This document shows positions 1 to 10,749 of a stretch of DNA of 64,000 nt, one piece after another. The stretch's first letter is position 1. The number at the start of each line of letters is the position of its first letter. The notes beneath the pieces were generated by a model, which saw only the letters and a program-made list of their open reading frames with translations, ran no database searches and was not told the DNA's origin. Made by a program: the position numbers and the translations under genes. Source of the stretch: Frigidibacter mobilis (GTDB lineage Bacteria > Pseudomonadota > Alphaproteobacteria > Rhodobacterales > Rhodobacteraceae); NCBI RefSeq assembly GCF_001620265.1, contig NZ_CP012661.1, positions 3,323,501 to 3,387,500 of the forward strand, given 5' to 3'.

Positions 1-974
1 TGAAGCCCAGAAGGAACCCGCCATTTGCCTCGAACCCAGCGACGCTCGCCGCCGGATCGGCGGCCAGCACCGCCTCCATCGCCGCGATCACGAAGGGCGA
101 GCCGATCTTCGTCAGGCGCACCTCTGCGAATTCCGGGATCCGCCCGACCATCGCATTGGAGGAGACCGGGGTGCAGATCACCTTTGCCCCCAGGGCCCGC
201 GCGCTGATAACCCCAAGCACATCGCCCGGCACGACCTCGCCGGCCGCATCCGCCAGCAGCGGCCGGTCGGCATCGCCATCGGTGGAAACCACGGCGTCGA
301 GGCCCAGTTCGGCGCACCAGCCCCGGATCGCGGCGCGGGTATCAGGCGGCACCGCCTCGGTATCAACGGGGACGAACACCTCGGACCGCGCCAGCGCCAC
401 CGGCCTCGCCCCGAGCGCGGCAAGGATCTCCATCATCACCTCGCGCGCCACGGATGAATGCTGGTAGACGCCAACCTTCATGCCGCTCAATGCCTCGGCC
501 CCGAAGGCGGCCGCGTAGCGGGCCACATAGGCCCTGGCGAGGCCATCCGCCGAGATCAGGCTGCCCTCCGATGCCGGGGACGGCTTCGCGCCAGCCGCAT
601 AGCCTGCAACGATCCTCGCCTCGTCGGCCTTCGAGACCTCGCCCCCGGGGAGATAGAACTTCAACCCGTTGCGGTCGGCCGGGATATGCGAGCCGGTCAC
701 CATGATCGCCGCCGCTCCGGCCCCCATCGAGGCAAGCGCCAGTGCCGGCGTGCCAAGATCGCCGCAATCGACCGCCTCGATTCCCACAGCGCGGGCCGCC
801 GCCAGTACATGCCTGGCGATCTCTGGCGAGGACGGGCGCAGGTCGCGTCCGACATAAAGCCTTCCCCCATTCGGACAGGTGGCTAGGAAGGCCTGCACAT
901 AGCGCGTGACAAGCTCCGGGGTCAGTTCGGTAACGAGTCCGCGCAGCCCGCTCGTGCCGAAGGAAGGCGCCATT
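1..974 (-). CDS. Phosphomannomutase/phosphoglucomutase, 3' end cut by window edge
   Basis: About 324 codons are visible and the frame stays open to base 1, so the C-terminus lies outside the window. The protein begins MAPSFGTSGLRG, the usual start of the alpha-D-phosphohexomutase superfamily. Near residue 95 it carries VTGSHIPADRNGLKFY, which holds the active-site serine loop in its SHIP form; the more common form is SHNP. A DGDADRP metal-binding loop follows near residue 242, and a substrate loop FEANGG is near the edge. The family interconverts mannose-6-P/mannose-1-P or glucose-6-P/glucose-1-P in the cytoplasm. It sits downstream of xylFHG on the same strand, separated by about 217 bp, so it may be independent of the xylose operon. 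Mannose and glucose specificity cannot be told apart here. Confidence 0.88.
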
Positions 975-1191
975 GTGATATCTCCGTCAGGTAGGGTTAG
1001 CTGGGGCATCCGTGGCAAGCCGACAGGGCCGCTGCTGCGCAGCATGCCCGCTACGCGGCGCGGCGACAAGTCGAAGCGCCCGCCCGCCGCCGATTGCCTG
1101 CGCCTGAAAGCCCCTTGCCCAAGAGGCCGAATCTCGCTCACAGGCCGCTGCACCCGCCCCGCGCTTCCCGGTCAGATCCGGGATCGCCGCG

Positions 1192-1926
1192 TCAGGATTT
1201 CTTGCCCAGGATAATCATTCCCAAGATGTCATCCTCGGTCACGTCGGCCACGCGCTCGGTGCCGACCAGCTTGCCGTTCTTCATGACGGAAACCCGGTCG
1301 CACAGCGCCATCACATCGTGAATGTCGTGCGAGATCAGGAAGATCCCCAGACCCTGCCGCTTCAGTTCGGCGATCAGTTCACCCACCATGCGCGTCTCGT
1401 GCGGGCCAAGGGCGGCCGTCGGCTCGTCCATGATGAGGATTTTGGCATTGAAATAGACCGCACGGGCGATGGCGACCGACTGGCGCTGGCCGCCCGACAG
1501 GGCAGAAACCGGCACGTTGAACTTGCGAAAGTTCGGGTTCAGCCGCGCCATGATGCGGCGCGTTTCGGCCTCCATCCGGTCATCATCGACGAACCCCGCA
1601 GCCGAGACCAGCTCTCGTCCCAGAAACAGGTTCGAGGCGGCGTCGAGATTGTCGGCCAGGGCCAGCGTCTGATAGATCGTCTCGATATTGTGGGCGCGGG
1701 CGTCACGGGGGTTGGTGATCGTGACCGGCTGCCCCTCGATCAGGATCTGGCCGCTATCCATGCGATAGGCGCCGGACAGGCACTTGACCAGCGTCGATTT
1801 GCCGGCGCCGTTATGGCCCAGAAGGCCCACGACCTCGCCGGGATAAAGATCGACGCTGACATGGTCGATTGCCTTGACGCCACCGAAAGCCAGCGCGATG
1901 TCGCGCATCTCGACCAAGGGTGTCAT
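1192..1926 (-). CDS. xylG: D-xylose ABC transporter ATP-binding protein (single-domain XylG type)
   Basis: A 244-residue ATPase with Walker A GHNGAGKS (about residues 36-43), signature LSGGQRQ, Walker B ILIMDEP and switch histidine LISHD. Enteric XylG and RbsA have two fused ATPase domains of about 500 residues. This protein has one, as in the FrcA-like sugar importers of rhizobia and rhodobacters, so it presumably works as a homodimer. Its start overlaps the stop of the permease gene by four bases (ATGA). The xylose assignment rests on the clear XylF protein encoded by the first gene of the operon. Confidence 0.9.
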   Translation of the reverse strand: MTPLVEMRDIALAFGGVKAIDHVSVDLYPGEVVGLLGHNGAGKSTLVKCLSGAYRMDSGQILIEGQPVTITNPRDARAHNIETIYQTLALADNLDAASNLFLGRELVSAAGFVDDDRMEAETRRIMARLNPNFRKFNVPVSALSGGQRQSVAIARAVYFNAKILIMDEPTAALGPHETRMVGELIAELKRQGLGIFLISHDIHDVMALCDRVSVMKNGKLVGTERVADVTEDDILGMIILGKKS

Positions 1927-3215
1927 TTCAGCGCCCCGCTGCGTTTGCGATAGAGGATGTCGATCAGCACCGCCAGCACCAGCACCGAACCAACGACGAT
2001 GTTCTGGAAAGGGCTTTCCACGCCCACCATCGCCATGCCCGATTGCAGCGACTGCATGATGAGCGCGCCGAGGATGGCGCCATAGATCGTGCCCACCCCG
2101 CCCGACAGGGCCGTGCCGCCGATCACCGCGGCCGCGATCACGCGCAACTCGTCAAGCGTGCCGATGTCGTTGGCGTGGTTCGCCGCGCGGGCCGAGGCGA
2201 CCACCGCCGACAGCGCGCAGAGCGCGCCCATCAGCGCGAAGATCTTGACCGTCAGCAGCCTCGTATTGATGCCCGACAGCGCCGCCGCCTCGGGGTTGCC
2301 GCCGGTGGCGAAAATGTAGCGGCCAAAGCGCGTGCGCCGTGCCACCACCGTCATCGCCACCGCGATTGCGATCAGCACAAGGACCGAGACCGGCAGCCCG
2401 TAGCCCTCGGTATATCCCTCGGGCATGGTCTCGCCGCGGGCGGCGAAGATCCGCTCCAGCCGCGCGGCAGGGACCTGATAGGCGTTGAGGATCGCCACGA
2501 AGCCCAGGATCAGGCCCGCGACGATGGCCATCATCACGCCCTCGGCCCAGAGCGGCTTGACCGGAAAGCCGTGGCCGGCCTTCTTCTGCCGTGCCGTCCA
2601 CATGAACCACAGCGACGCCGCCACCGCCAGCGCGCCCACCACCCAGGAGGCCGTCACCCCGATGGTACCGTTGATCCCGCCGAACAGCTGGAAGTTCGGG
2701 TCCAGCGGCCCCAGCGTCTGCCCCGAGGTCAGATACCAGGCGACGTTTCGCCAGATCAGAAGTCCGCCAAGGGTCACAATGAAGGACGGGATCGTCAGAT
2801 AGCCGATCAGCCAGCCGTTGAACGCCCCCACCGCAGCGCCGACAAGCAATCCCGCCAGGATTGCCAGCGGCGCGGTTGCCGGATGACCGACACCCAGACC
2901 CAGAACCTGCGGCATCACCCAGACCTGCACCAGCGCCATCACCGCCGAGCAGACCGCCAGCAGCGATCCGACCGACAGGTCGATATGGCGGGTGACGATC
3001 ACGAATACCATCCCCGTCGCCATGATCGCCACCGACGCGGTCTGGATCGTCAGCGTGAAGATATTGCGCGGCGTCAGGAAGCGCTGCCCGGTCATCAGGT
3101 GAAAGACGAGGCAGATCGCCACGAACGCACCGATCATTCCCAGCAGCCGGGTGTCCAGCTGCAGGGTTCCGGTCAGCGACTTTCTTGCGGTGTCGCCGGA
3201 TAGGGTGTCAGTCAT
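1923..3215 (-). CDS. xylH: D-xylose ABC transporter permease XylH
   Basis: A 430-residue inner-membrane permease of the ribose/xylose (BPD_transp_2) family, rich in hydrophobic segments from residue 20 on. The conserved stretch [11 protein letters not shown] lies near residue 78, and [14 protein letters not shown] lies toward the C-terminus. The start MTDTLSGD at 3215 is chosen because it lies 11 bp after the xylF stop; the longer reading to 3380 would run well into xylF. The length is near the roughly 390-430 of XylH proteins. The long loop around residues 200-260 is typical of this family. Confidence 0.9.
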   Translation of the reverse strand: MTDTLSGDTARKSLTGTLQLDTRLLGMIGAFVAICLVFHLMTGQRFLTPRNIFTLTIQTASVAIMATGMVFVIVTRHIDLSVGSLLAVCSAVMALVQVWVMPQVLGLGVGHPATAPLAILAGLLVGAAVGAFNGWLIGYLTIPSFIVTLGGLLIWRNVAWYLTSGQTLGPLDPNFQLFGGINGTIGVTASWVVGALAVAASLWFMWTARQKKAGHGFPVKPLWAEGVMMAIVAGLILGFVAILNAYQVPAARLERIFAARGETMPEGYTEGYGLPVSVLVLIAIAVAMTVVARRTRFGRYIFATGGNPEAAALSGINTRLLTVKIFALMGALCALSAVVASARAANHANDIGTLDELRVIAAAVIGGTALSGGVGTIYGAILGALIMQSLQSGMAMVGVESPFQNIVVGSVLVLAVLIDILYRKRSGALK

Positions 3216-3226
3216 CCCTTGTACTT

Positions 3227-4243
3227 TCAGTTGCAGGGCGCAGGGCCGCCCGAAACGCCCTGGCACAGCGCCTCTTGCGTGATCCAGCCCGCATCGACGA
3301 CCGCCGAAAGGTTGTCTTGCGTGATCGGAACCGGTGCCAGGAACTTGGAGCGCAGGACCGTGCCCGCGGGCGAGGTCCACTCCACCTGCCCTTCGACGCC
3401 GGCCTCGGGGTCGGCTGCGAGCGCCAGGGCGATCTCGGCAGCTTCGCGGCCCAGATCGCGCGAGTCCTTCCAGACAGACACCGTCTGCGTGCCCAGTGCG
3501 ATGCGGTTCAGCGCCGCGTGATCGGCATCCTGGCCCGAGATCGGAATGCCCTGCATGCCCTGCGCCGTCAGCGCCGCGACGGCGCCCCCTGCCGTGCCGT
3601 CGTTCGAAGCGACGACCGCGTCCACCGCATTGTCGCTGGCGGTCAGGAACTGCTCCATGTTGCGCTGCGCGTTGGCGGGAAGCCAGCTGTCGGTATAGGC
3701 CTCGCCCACGATAGTGATCTGCCCCGCGTCGATGGCCGCCTGCAGCACTTCCTGCTGACCCGCGCGCAGGAAATCCGCGTTGGGGTCGGTGCTGCTGCCC
3801 TTTATCATCACATAATTGCCCTCGGGAACGCGCTTGAACACCTCGGCGGCCTGCATCCGTCCGACCTCCATGTTGTCGAAGGTCAGGTAGAAGGCGCGCT
3901 CATCCTCGATCAGGCGGTCATAGGCGACAACGGGGATACCCTCGTCGGTCGCGGCCTGAACGGCCGGACCAATGGCAGCGCTGTCCTGGGCGAGAATGAT
4001 AAGCGCATCGACGCCTTGCGAGATCAGCGCCTCGACATCGGAGAGCTGTTTGGAGGATGACGATTGCGCATCGGCCGACACGTAGGTGGCCCCGGCCTTC
4101 TCCAGGGCAGCGCGGATTGCCGCCTCGTCGGTCTTCCAGCGTTCCTCCTGAAAGTTCGACCAGCTGACGCCGACAGTCTGAGCGAAGGCAGCTGAAGACA
4201 GCGCCGTAGTCGCGGCCACGGCAAGCAGGATGGTAGAGCGCAT
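3227..4243 (-). CDS. xylF: D-xylose-binding periplasmic protein XylF
   Basis: 338 residues with a clear signal peptide (about 1-21, ending AFA). The mature start [17 protein letters not shown] is the family signature around the xylose-binding site. VVAYDRLI and the ligand-contact region [11 protein letters not shown] are also present. It is the first gene of xylFHG, preceded by a good ribosome binding site GGAGG. It should bind D-xylose in the periplasm and deliver it to XylH/XylG. The ROK regulator gene diverges from it across 177 bp. No xylose isomerase or xylulokinase lies in this window. Confidence 0.95.
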   Translation of the reverse strand: MRSTILLAVAATTALSSAAFAQTVGVSWSNFQEERWKTDEAAIRAALEKAGATYVSADAQSSSSKQLSDVEALISQGVDALIILAQDSAAIGPAVQAATDEGIPVVAYDRLIEDERAFYLTFDNMEVGRMQAAEVFKRVPEGNYVMIKGSSTDPNADFLRAGQQEVLQAAIDAGQITIVGEAYTDSWLPANAQRNMEQFLTASDNAVDAVVASNDGTAGGAVAALTAQGMQGIPISGQDADHAALNRIALGTQTVSVWKDSRDLGREAAEIALALAADPEAGVEGQVEWTSPAGTVLRSKFLAPVPITQDNLSAVVDAGWITQEALCQGVSGGPAPCN

Positions 4244-4420
4244 GAGTTTTCCTCCCCAGGACAGGCCGGCGACTCCCTTCGCCAGCTTCAGAAAGAATGT
4301 CGCGCATTAGTTCAGCTGTCAAAAATAAAATATGGACGACACGCCCATTTTCGCTTCCTCATAGGGCTGTAGTGTCTCCTTACCCGGATTTGACCGGAAT
4401 TTTGTTTACAAGCTGAAAAA

Positions 4421-5668
4421 ATGAAAGCGCTATCATCTGACCTTCAGCCAGCCTTGGGGTGTGGCCCGATCATTCCCCGGTTCGAGGGCCAACGCCCCCT
4501 GCGCCAGCAGGTATTCGAGCGCATCCGCGCCGCCGGGCGCATTCCCCGTGCGGAGCTTGCGCGAGAGCTTGGCATCAGCCCGGCTTCGGTCACCGCCCTG
4601 ACGGCAGATCTGATCGGCACCGGGATGATCGAGGAAACCACCCGCGCAGCCGATGGCGCGCGCGGGCGGCCCCGCGTGGCGCTTGCCGTGCGCCCGGACG
4701 CGCATCTTGTCGTGGGCATCAAGCTGTCGGTTCACAAGCATACTGCTGTCTTGGTCGACTTTGCCGGTCGCCTGATCGCCACGCAAACCCTGCCCCGCAC
4801 CCCCAGCGCGATGACGCCGGACGCGCTGCTGGACGCAACGGCACTGCTGCTTGAACGGGTCTGCACCAATGCCGGCGTCCGGCCAGCCGACCTGTCGGCC
4901 GTCGGCCTGGGCGTGCCCGGCTTCGTGGATGCGCAGACCGGCACCGTGTTCTGGAGCCCCGTGCTGGACCGCCGCAACATCACCCTGGCACCCGAGGCCG
5001 AGCGCCGGCTGGGTGTACCCGTCCACGTCGACAACGATGCCAATCTGGTGACGATGGCAGAGTTGTGGTTCGGCGCCGGCCGGGCACTATCGCATTTTGC
5101 CGTCGTGACGATCGAGCATGGCGTGGGCATGGGCTATGTGCTCAATCACCGCATCCACCGCGGCTTTCGCGGCGTGGCGATGGAACTTGGCCATACCAAG
5201 GTTCAGCTTGACGGGGCCTTGTGCCGCTGCGGCCAGCGCGGCTGCCTGGAAGCCTATGTCGCCGATTACGCTTTGGCCCGCGAGGCGTCAGCGGCGCTCG
5301 ACTGGACCCACCATGACATGCGTTCGATCAGTGTGATGCTGGAGAGCCTGCACGACCAGGCCGAGGCGGGCAACGCAGCGGCGCGTTCGATCTTCCTGCG
5401 CGCGGGCCGCTATCTCGCGCTTGGATTGGCCAATGTCGTCAACCTGTTCGACCCAGAGCTTATCATCCTGTCCGGCGAGAGGATGCGCTATGAGTATCTT
5501 TATGCCAACGAGACCCTGGCCGAGATGCCGGATTTCTGCGTTGCCACCGGCCGCCCTGCCCCCAAGGTGCAGATACAGGCCTGGGGCGATCTGCTTTGGG
5601 CCCACGGGGCGGCGGCTCTTGCTCTGTCCGCCATCAGTGAAACGCTGATGGGTGCCAGAAGTGGATGA
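4421..5668 (+). CDS. ROK-family transcriptional repressor, probably of the xylose operon
   Basis: 415 residues. An N-terminal winged helix-turn-helix spans roughly residues 25-80 and contains RAELARELGISPASVTALT. A ROK sugar-binding domain follows, with DNDANLVT, the ExGH element ELGHTKV and the zinc-binding motif CRCGQRGC. Members with an added HTH are sugar-responsive repressors (XylR, NagC, Mlc type). Divergent placement next to xylF makes xylose control the natural inference. No strong Shine-Dalgarno precedes the start at 4421. The gene ends in a strong bidirectional-looking hairpin. Confidence 0.88.
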   Translation: MKALSSDLQPALGCGPIIPRFEGQRPLRQQVFERIRAAGRIPRAELARELGISPASVTALTADLIGTGMIEETTRAADGARGRPRVALAVRPDAHLVVGIKLSVHKHTAVLVDFAGRLIATQTLPRTPSAMTPDALLDATALLLERVCTNAGVRPADLSAVGLGVPGFVDAQTGTVFWSPVLDRRNITLAPEAERRLGVPVHVDNDANLVTMAELWFGAGRALSHFAVVTIEHGVGMGYVLNHRIHRGFRGVAMELGHTKVQLDGALCRCGQRGCLEAYVADYALAREASAALDWTHHDMRSISVMLESLHDQAEAGNAAARSIFLRAGRYLALGLANVVNLFDPELIILSGERMRYEYLYANETLAEMPDFCVATGRPAPKVQIQAWGDLLWAHGAAALALSAISETLMGARSG

Positions 5669-5707
5669 CAGCAGCCCTGCCCCGGGCTGCCCGGGGCAGG
5701 GCTGCTG
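5669..5707. terminator. Strong hairpin between convergent genes
   Basis: CAGCAGCCCTGCCCCG (5669-5684) pairs perfectly with 5692-5707. The loop GGCTGCC can add two more pairs. It begins at the base after the ROK stop and lies eight bases beyond the end of the convergent acyltransferase gene, so it can serve both transcripts. No U-tract follows on either side. Confidence 0.7.
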
Positions 5708-5714
5708 CGACCAG

Positions 5715-6323
5715 CTAGCGATACTTTTCGATGAAGGCGTCGATGGTCAAGGTTCGGATGTCGTGCAGGGCGGCGCCAAGCGCGCCGTGATCCCAGTCCC
5801 ACCAGGCGATGGCCTGCAGCGCTTCGGCCTGATGAGGCTCAAAGCGCCATTTCAGGTGGCGGCCGGGTACGCCTCCGACGATCTCGTAAGGAGCCACGTC
5901 CCTCGACACCACGGCGCCTGCCCCCACCACCGCGCCGGTGCCGATGCTGACCCCGGCCAGCACGGTGACGCCATGACCGATCCAGACATCATGCCCGATC
6001 GTCACCCAGTGGTTCTTGCGCCATTGGAAGAACGCCTCGTCATCCTCGCCCAGCCCGAACTGCGCCGCGCGATAGGTGAAATGGTGCTGTGCCGCCCGCC
6101 ATGTCGCGTGGTTGCCGGGGTTGATCCGCGCACCCTCGGCGATCGAGCAGAACTTGCCGATGGTGGACCACACGACATTGCCACCCTTCACGATGTAGGA
6201 GTAGTCACCGAAAGACGACGCCCGCATCGAGACATGGGCCTGGATCTCGGTCCACTTGCCCAGCTCGCAATCGACCACATTGGCGGTTTCATGGATTGTG
6301 GGCGCTTCGGTCAGCAGTTTCAT
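5715..6323 (-). CDS. Phosphonate-operon hexapeptide-repeat acyltransferase
   Basis: 202 residues with left-handed beta-helix hexapeptide repeats throughout (for example [24 protein letters not shown] in pieces, and [10 protein letters not shown]). The layout matches the CatB/xenobiotic acetyltransferase group. A specific branch of this group is found in phosphonate operons, where the substrate is mostly unknown. The start at 6323 is set by an ATGA overlap with the stop of the transglutaminase-like gene. It is the last gene of the phnCDEE operon. An acetyltransfer role on an aminophosphonate is possible by analogy with PhnO but is only inference. Confidence 0.82.
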   Translation of the reverse strand: MKLLTEAPTIHETANVVDCELGKWTEIQAHVSMRASSFGDYSYIVKGGNVVWSTIGKFCSIAEGARINPGNHATWRAAQHHFTYRAAQFGLGEDDEAFFQWRKNHWVTIGHDVWIGHGVTVLAGVSIGTGAVVGAGAVVSRDVAPYEIVGGVPGRHLKWRFEPHQAEALQAIAWWDWDHGALGAALHDIRTLTIDAFIEKYR

Positions 6324-7159
6324 GCGATGGATCCAGACTGAAGAGAGACAGGAGAGAGCTGGCGGATGCGTTTTTGCGCGAAGCGCTCGGGCAGGCCGTT
6401 GCGCAGCATCATCGGTTCGGACAGAAGCTTCAGCTCTTCCACCCCGATTTCGGGCAGCGCGAGGCCCATCGAATGGCCGACCGGCGCGCGAAAGCCGCCG
6501 CGCGGATTCAGCGCCGGACTGATGTCGCGCCGCCCGATCCGGAGGAAATGCGCGATGTCCCATTCCTGCGTAGCGCCGCCGATCCGGGTGACGGCCCAGC
6601 AATGGCCACCCGAACTGGAGCCATCCTCACGGAAATAGATCCCCACGACATAGCCCGCCTCGATCCCGGAAGCCCGGAAGCTGGCAATCAGATAGGTGTG
6701 AATATCGACGCAGGAGCCTTCGGTCAGGCCACAGCCCAGATGCGGGATGTGATCGAACCCGTCGTTGAACCGCACCTCGGGATGGCCATAGGTGAACCTC
6801 TCGGCCACGGCACGCGCCAGCCGGGTCGCCCGCTCCAGCGCATCGCCCTGCCCTGCAAGCTGCTGCGCCTCCTCGATCAGCGCCTCTGCCGCGCGGGTGA
6901 AGCGCGAGGGCGCGGGGTGAAAGATCGCTTCGGGATAGGCGGCGGGCACGCCGGAGTAGCCATAGCAAAAGACCACTTCGGCGGCCTCGGGCGTTACAAG
7001 CAGCACCTCCTGCCCGGTCGTGGTCTCGGTCAGGCGACGCACCGATCCACCGGTTACGGTGCAGCCCATGCAGGCCGATGCGGCGGATGTCAGGCCGACG
7101 GGCGCAAGGATCTGCCCCTCGGTGCCCGCCACCGTGATTTCGACGGCGTATCCGCTCAC
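6320..7159 (-). CDS. Transglutaminase-like cysteine protease-fold protein
   Basis: 279 residues. The C-terminal half carries the transglutaminase-like triad: Cys in [18 protein letters not shown], His in GGHCWAV and Asp in EWDIAHF. The N-terminal 100 residues resemble the beta domain common before this fold. No signal peptide is visible, so it should act in the cytoplasm. I chose the GTG at 7159 because it forms a GTGA overlap with the phnE2 stop and has GGGAGG just upstream; an ATG at 7174 is the alternative. Bacterial members act as peptidases or amidases. Its placement inside a phosphonate importer operon is unusual. Confidence 0.82.
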   Translation of the reverse strand: MSGYAVEITVAGTEGQILAPVGLTSAASACMGCTVTGGSVRRLTETTTGQEVLLVTPEAAEVVFCYGYSGVPAAYPEAIFHPAPSRFTRAAEALIEEAQQLAGQGDALERATRLARAVAERFTYGHPEVRFNDGFDHIPHLGCGLTEGSCVDIHTYLIASFRASGIEAGYVVGIYFREDGSSSGGHCWAVTRIGGATQEWDIAHFLRIGRRDISPALNPRGGFRAPVGHSMGLALPEIGVEELKLLSEPMMLRNGLPERFAQKRIRQLSPVSLQSGSIA

Positions 7160-8022
7160 CGTACGCCCTCCCATGTGCCGATGAAGCGGGCTCGGATCAG
7201 GCCGGACAACGCGTCGATCAGGTAGACCATAGCGATGATGAGGAAGATGATCGACCAGGCTTCGCCCCAGCGGTAGGCGCCGATGCGGTCGGCCAGCAGG
7301 AACCCGATGCCCCCCGCCCCGACAATGCCGAGGATGGTGCCCGAGCGGACGTTGGATTCGAAGTTGTAGAGCGTGATCGACAGAAGCACCGGCAGCACCT
7401 GCGGCATCACCGCGAAGCGGATGGATTGCGTGCGGCTGCCGCCCGAGGCGATCACCCCGTCCACCGGCTTGGTCGAGGTATTCTCGATGGCTTCGGCATA
7501 GAGTTTGGCCAGCGAACCGATCTCGGCCACCGCAATGGCCAGCACCCCGGCCAGCGGCCCCAGGCCGAACGCGCGGATGAAGATCAGCGCGAGGATCAGC
7601 GTCTCGAACGCGCGGATAATGTCGAAGCCGCGCCGCACCCCGAACCGCAGGAATGGCCGGCGGTTGAGGTTCTTCGCACCGAGGAAGGACAGGGGGAAGG
7701 CAATCACCGCCCCCAGGAGCGTGCCGAGGAACGCCATAGACAGGGTTTCACCAAGACCTTTCAGGATATCGGAAACCTCGCGCCATTCGCTCCAGATATG
7801 CGGCGGGAACATGAAGGACAGCACCCGGCCCAGGCGGCCCAGCCCCTCCCAGATGCGCAAGGGGGAGAAGTTGAAGTCGTAGAGGCACCACGCCATCAGC
7901 AACATGAACCCGGCCCAGAGCGCGGCGCGGCGCAGGCGCACCGCCAGCGGCACGCTGAAGACCAGCGGATGCTCGGCGCGGGCGCGGGCGATCTCGGCGG
8001 CGGAAATAGGCTCGATTGTCAT
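7156..8022 (-). CDS. phnE: Phosphonate ABC transporter permease PhnE (second copy)
   Basis: 288 residues with about six membrane segments and the permease EAA loop around EAIENTSTKPVDGVIASGGS. The C-terminal GIVGAGGIGF motif is typical of PhnE. The start at 8022 makes an ATGA overlap with the upstream phnE. The longer open frame to 8649 only shadows that upstream gene. Together with the first PhnE it probably forms a heterodimeric channel with PhnC and PhnD. Confidence 0.92.
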   Translation of the reverse strand: MTIEPISAAEIARARAEHPLVFSVPLAVRLRRAALWAGFMLLMAWCLYDFNFSPLRIWEGLGRLGRVLSFMFPPHIWSEWREVSDILKGLGETLSMAFLGTLLGAVIAFPLSFLGAKNLNRRPFLRFGVRRGFDIIRAFETLILALIFIRAFGLGPLAGVLAIAVAEIGSLAKLYAEAIENTSTKPVDGVIASGGSRTQSIRFAVMPQVLPVLLSITLYNFESNVRSGTILGIVGAGGIGFLLADRIGAYRWGEAWSIIFLIIAMVYLIDALSGLIRARFIGTWEGVR

Positions 8023-8921
8023 GCGGTGGCTCCAAGCCCGATCACGCGGTGGCGCAGGGCTTCCGAGGCGCGGTCGATCACGATCACCGTCACGAGGATG
8101 ATGATGAACAGCGCCGAAAGGTTGGTATATTCCTGAAAGGACATGGCAGTGCGCAATTCCTGCCCCAGGCCGCCGGCTCCGACATAGCCGATGATCGACG
8201 ACGAGCGTACGTTGATCTCGAACCGCAGCAGCGTGTAGCTGAGGATGTTGGGCAGCACCTGTGGCACCGCGCCATAGCGCATCTGATCGAACCAGGATCC
8301 GCCCGAGGCCTTGACCCCGTCCAGCGGCCGCATGTCGATATTCTCGTTCGCCTCGGAGTAGAGCTTGCCCAATGCGCCCATCGTATGCAGCCCGACGGCC
8401 ATCACCCCGGCCATCGGCCCGACACCGAAGCAGAACACGAAGATCAGCGCCCAGACCAGATCGGGCACGGTCCGCGCAATCTCCAGATAGCGGCGCGACA
8501 ACCACAGGACCCAGCCGTTTGGCGCAAGGTTGCGCGCCGCGGCGAAAGACAGGGCAAACCCGCCGATCACACCGAACACCGTGGCCATAAAGGCGATCAG
8601 CACGGTTTCCAGCAGAAGTTTGGCCCAGATCTGCCAGCGGCCGAACCACAGTGCAATGTCGTCGGGCAGCGTGGACCAGTGCAGGTCGGGGATGGTCTTG
8701 GCCAGGTATTCGCCAAGGCGCGGCAGGCCCGCGCCGATCACCCAGCGTTCGGCACGGGTGCCGTCGGCCTGCGTCACCTGTGTGATCTTGAAGAAATTCG
8801 ATGCCTCGGCGGTCAGCAGCACCAGCACGACCAGCACCAGCGCAACGGCGGCAAAGGTCAGGCGCGCACGGCGGCGTTGCGCCGCATAGTCTCGCTCGAA
8901 GGCCAGGATGGCTGTGGTCAT
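8019..8921 (-). CDS. phnE: Phosphonate ABC transporter permease PhnE (first copy)
   Basis: 300 residues. After an N-terminal membrane segment (about residues 19-38) comes a periplasmic stretch, then the permease core with LYSEANENIDMRPLDGVKASGG (EAA loop, in two parts) and GYVGAGGLGQEL. The start MTTAILAF at 8921 is preferred over 9032, which would overlap phnD. It is 62 bp downstream of phnD and translationally coupled to phnE2. Confidence 0.92.
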   Translation of the reverse strand: MTTAILAFERDYAAQRRRARLTFAAVALVLVVLVLLTAEASNFFKITQVTQADGTRAERWVIGAGLPRLGEYLAKTIPDLHWSTLPDDIALWFGRWQIWAKLLLETVLIAFMATVFGVIGGFALSFAAARNLAPNGWVLWLSRRYLEIARTVPDLVWALIFVFCFGVGPMAGVMAVGLHTMGALGKLYSEANENIDMRPLDGVKASGGSWFDQMRYGAVPQVLPNILSYTLLRFEINVRSSSIIGYVGAGGLGQELRTAMSFQEYTNLSALFIIILVTVIVIDRASEALRHRVIGLGATA

Positions 8922-8983
8922 GAGGGAAGTCCCGTCAATATGCGGGCGGACCGGCTGGCCCGCCCGGAACGGTTGGAGCCGGA

Positions 8984-9895
8984 TCAGCCCTTGCGGTTGG
9001 CCTTGAACCAGTCGCGCATGTCGATGATCCACTGGTAGCGGTCGTGGTTCACCTCGGCATAACCCTGCTGGGTCGAGTCTGCGCCGCCAGTCATTTCCTT
9101 GAATGCCTCGGGGGCTGCGGTCGGGGCGGCCATGACGGCGGCCTTCATGTCGTCGATCAGGCCCTGCGGCAGGTTGGCGCGCGCAGTGAAGGGGCCGGAG
9201 GTGATCTCGGGGCTGGTCCAGATCACGCAGACCTCGCCTTCCTTGATCATGCCCTTGGTTTCCATCCGCTGCGGGATACCGTTCTTCTCGTTGTTGATAT
9301 AGGTCGCAGCCGCATCGAACTGGCCGTTCGCCACACCGGCGACGCCAGCTTCATGGCTGCCCGAGAACGGGATGGCGGCGAAGAATTCCTCCGGCTGATA
9401 GCCCTGCTGCACCAGGTTGTAATAGGGCACGTTGTAGCCCGAGGTGCTGTCGGGATCGGCGAAGGCCAGGGTCTTGCCCTTCAGGTCATCGACAGACTTC
9501 AGGCCCGAGTCGCAGCGCACGACGAGAACGCTGTAATAGCCGGTCGAGCCGTCGTTCTGCAGCGAGGTCAGCAGCGGGATCACGCCGCCTTCGGTTTCGG
9601 TATAGGCGGCGGCATAGGCCGAGGAACCGAGGAACGAGAACTCGATCTGATCGGCGGCCAGCGCCTGGATCACGCCATCGTAGTTGCCGGCGGTGAAGAT
9701 CTCGACATCCACGCCCAGGGTCTTTTCCAGATAGTTCTGGAAGGGGGTGTAACGCGCGACGCGGTCGGATTCGTTCTCGCCCGACAGGACGCCGAAGCGG
9801 ACGATGCGGTAGTCGGTTTTCCAGTCCTGGGCGATGGCGGGCAGCGCGATCAGGGCGGCAAGGGCGGCAAGGGCGGGCTTGGCAAGCAGACGCAT
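8984..9895 (-). CDS. phnD: Phosphonate-binding periplasmic protein PhnD
   Basis: 303 residues with a signal peptide (1-22, ending AIAQ). The body is a PhnD-type type-II binding fold with RFGVLSGENESDRVARYTPF near the N-terminus. FLGSSAYAAAY and DPDSTSGYN form the loop that in known PhnD proteins holds the phosphonate group through serines and a helix end. Genes run phnC-phnD-phnE-phnE, the usual order. Ligand preference cannot be read from sequence alone. Confidence 0.93.
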   Translation of the reverse strand: MRLLAKPALAALAALIALPAIAQDWKTDYRIVRFGVLSGENESDRVARYTPFQNYLEKTLGVDVEIFTAGNYDGVIQALAADQIEFSFLGSSAYAAAYTETEGGVIPLLTSLQNDGSTGYYSVLVVRCDSGLKSVDDLKGKTLAFADPDSTSGYNVPYYNLVQQGYQPEEFFAAIPFSGSHEAGVAGVANGQFDAAATYINNEKNGIPQRMETKGMIKEGEVCVIWTSPEITSGPFTARANLPQGLIDDMKAAVMAAPTAAPEAFKEMTGGADSTQQGYAEVNHDRYQWIIDMRDWFKANRKG

Positions 9896-9933
9896 GGGAA
9901 GGCTCCGGTTACAGGTGAAAAATCTGGGAAGGG

Positions 9934-10749
9934 TCAGGCAGGTTGCCGGGCCCGCGCGGGGGCCGCGGCCGTGGAGGTGACGGCCTCGTTGAACTCGGTC
10001 AGGCCCTCGCTGCCGTAGATATCGCGCACGACGTCGTCGGTCAGTTGACGGGGGGTACCATCAAAGAAGACCCGGCCATCGCGCATGGCGATGATGCGAT
10101 CGCAATAGGCGCGGGCGGTATCCAGCGTGTGCAGGTTCACCAGCACGGTGATCCCGTCATCGCGGTTGATGCTGCGCAGCGCCTCCATCACGCGGGTGGC
10201 GTTGCCGGGATCGAGGCTGGCGATGGGTTCGTCCGCCAGCATGATCCGCGGGTTCTGCACCAGCGCGCGGGCAATCGCCACGCGCTGCTGCTGGCCGCCC
10301 GACAATGTTCCTGCCCGCTGCAGCGCTTGCGGGGCCAGTTCCAGACGGTCCAGCGCGCGAATGGCAATCGCGCGCTCGGCATCGGTGAACTGCATGGCCA
10401 TCGACGTCAGGAAGCCATGATCCGACAGGCGGCCGACCAGCACGTTGGTCAGGACATCCAGCCGCTCCACCAGATTGAACTGCTGGAAGATCATCGCGCA
10501 ATCGCGCCGCCAATGGCGCAGGTCGCGGCCCCGAAGGCCCGTGACATCCATATTGCCGAAGGTGATCTTGCCTTCGGTCGGGTCGATCAGCCGGTTTATC
10601 AGGCGAAGCAGGGTGGACTTCCCGGCACCTGAGCGGCCGATCACGCCCACGAACTGGCCGGGGCGTATATCAAGGGAAACGGCATCCACCGCACGGGTGG
10701 ACCCGAAGCTGCGGCCAAGGCCGGAGAGGGAAAGGATGTGCTGTTCCAT
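9934..10749 (-). CDS. phnC: Phosphonate ABC transporter ATP-binding protein PhnC
   Basis: 271 residues: Walker [10 protein letters not shown]-loop [12 protein letters not shown], signature [15 protein letters not shown], Walker B IMLADEP and the PhnC-typical [17 protein letters not shown]. The start MEQHILSL at 10749 is used because upstream codons in this frame look non-coding. It is the first gene of the minus-strand phnCDEE-transglutaminase-acyltransferase operon, which diverges from the second importer operon at 11141. Confidence 0.93.
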   Translation of the reverse strand: MEQHILSLSGLGRSFGSTRAVDAVSLDIRPGQFVGVIGRSGAGKSTLLRLINRLIDPTEGKITFGNMDVTGLRGRDLRHWRRDCAMIFQQFNLVERLDVLTNVLVGRLSDHGFLTSMAMQFTDAERAIAIRALDRLELAPQALQRAGTLSGGQQQRVAIARALVQNPRIMLADEPIASLDPGNATRVMEALRSINRDDGITVLVNLHTLDTARAYCDRIIAMRDGRVFFDGTPRQLTDDVVRDIYGSEGLTEFNEAVTSTAAAPARARQPA

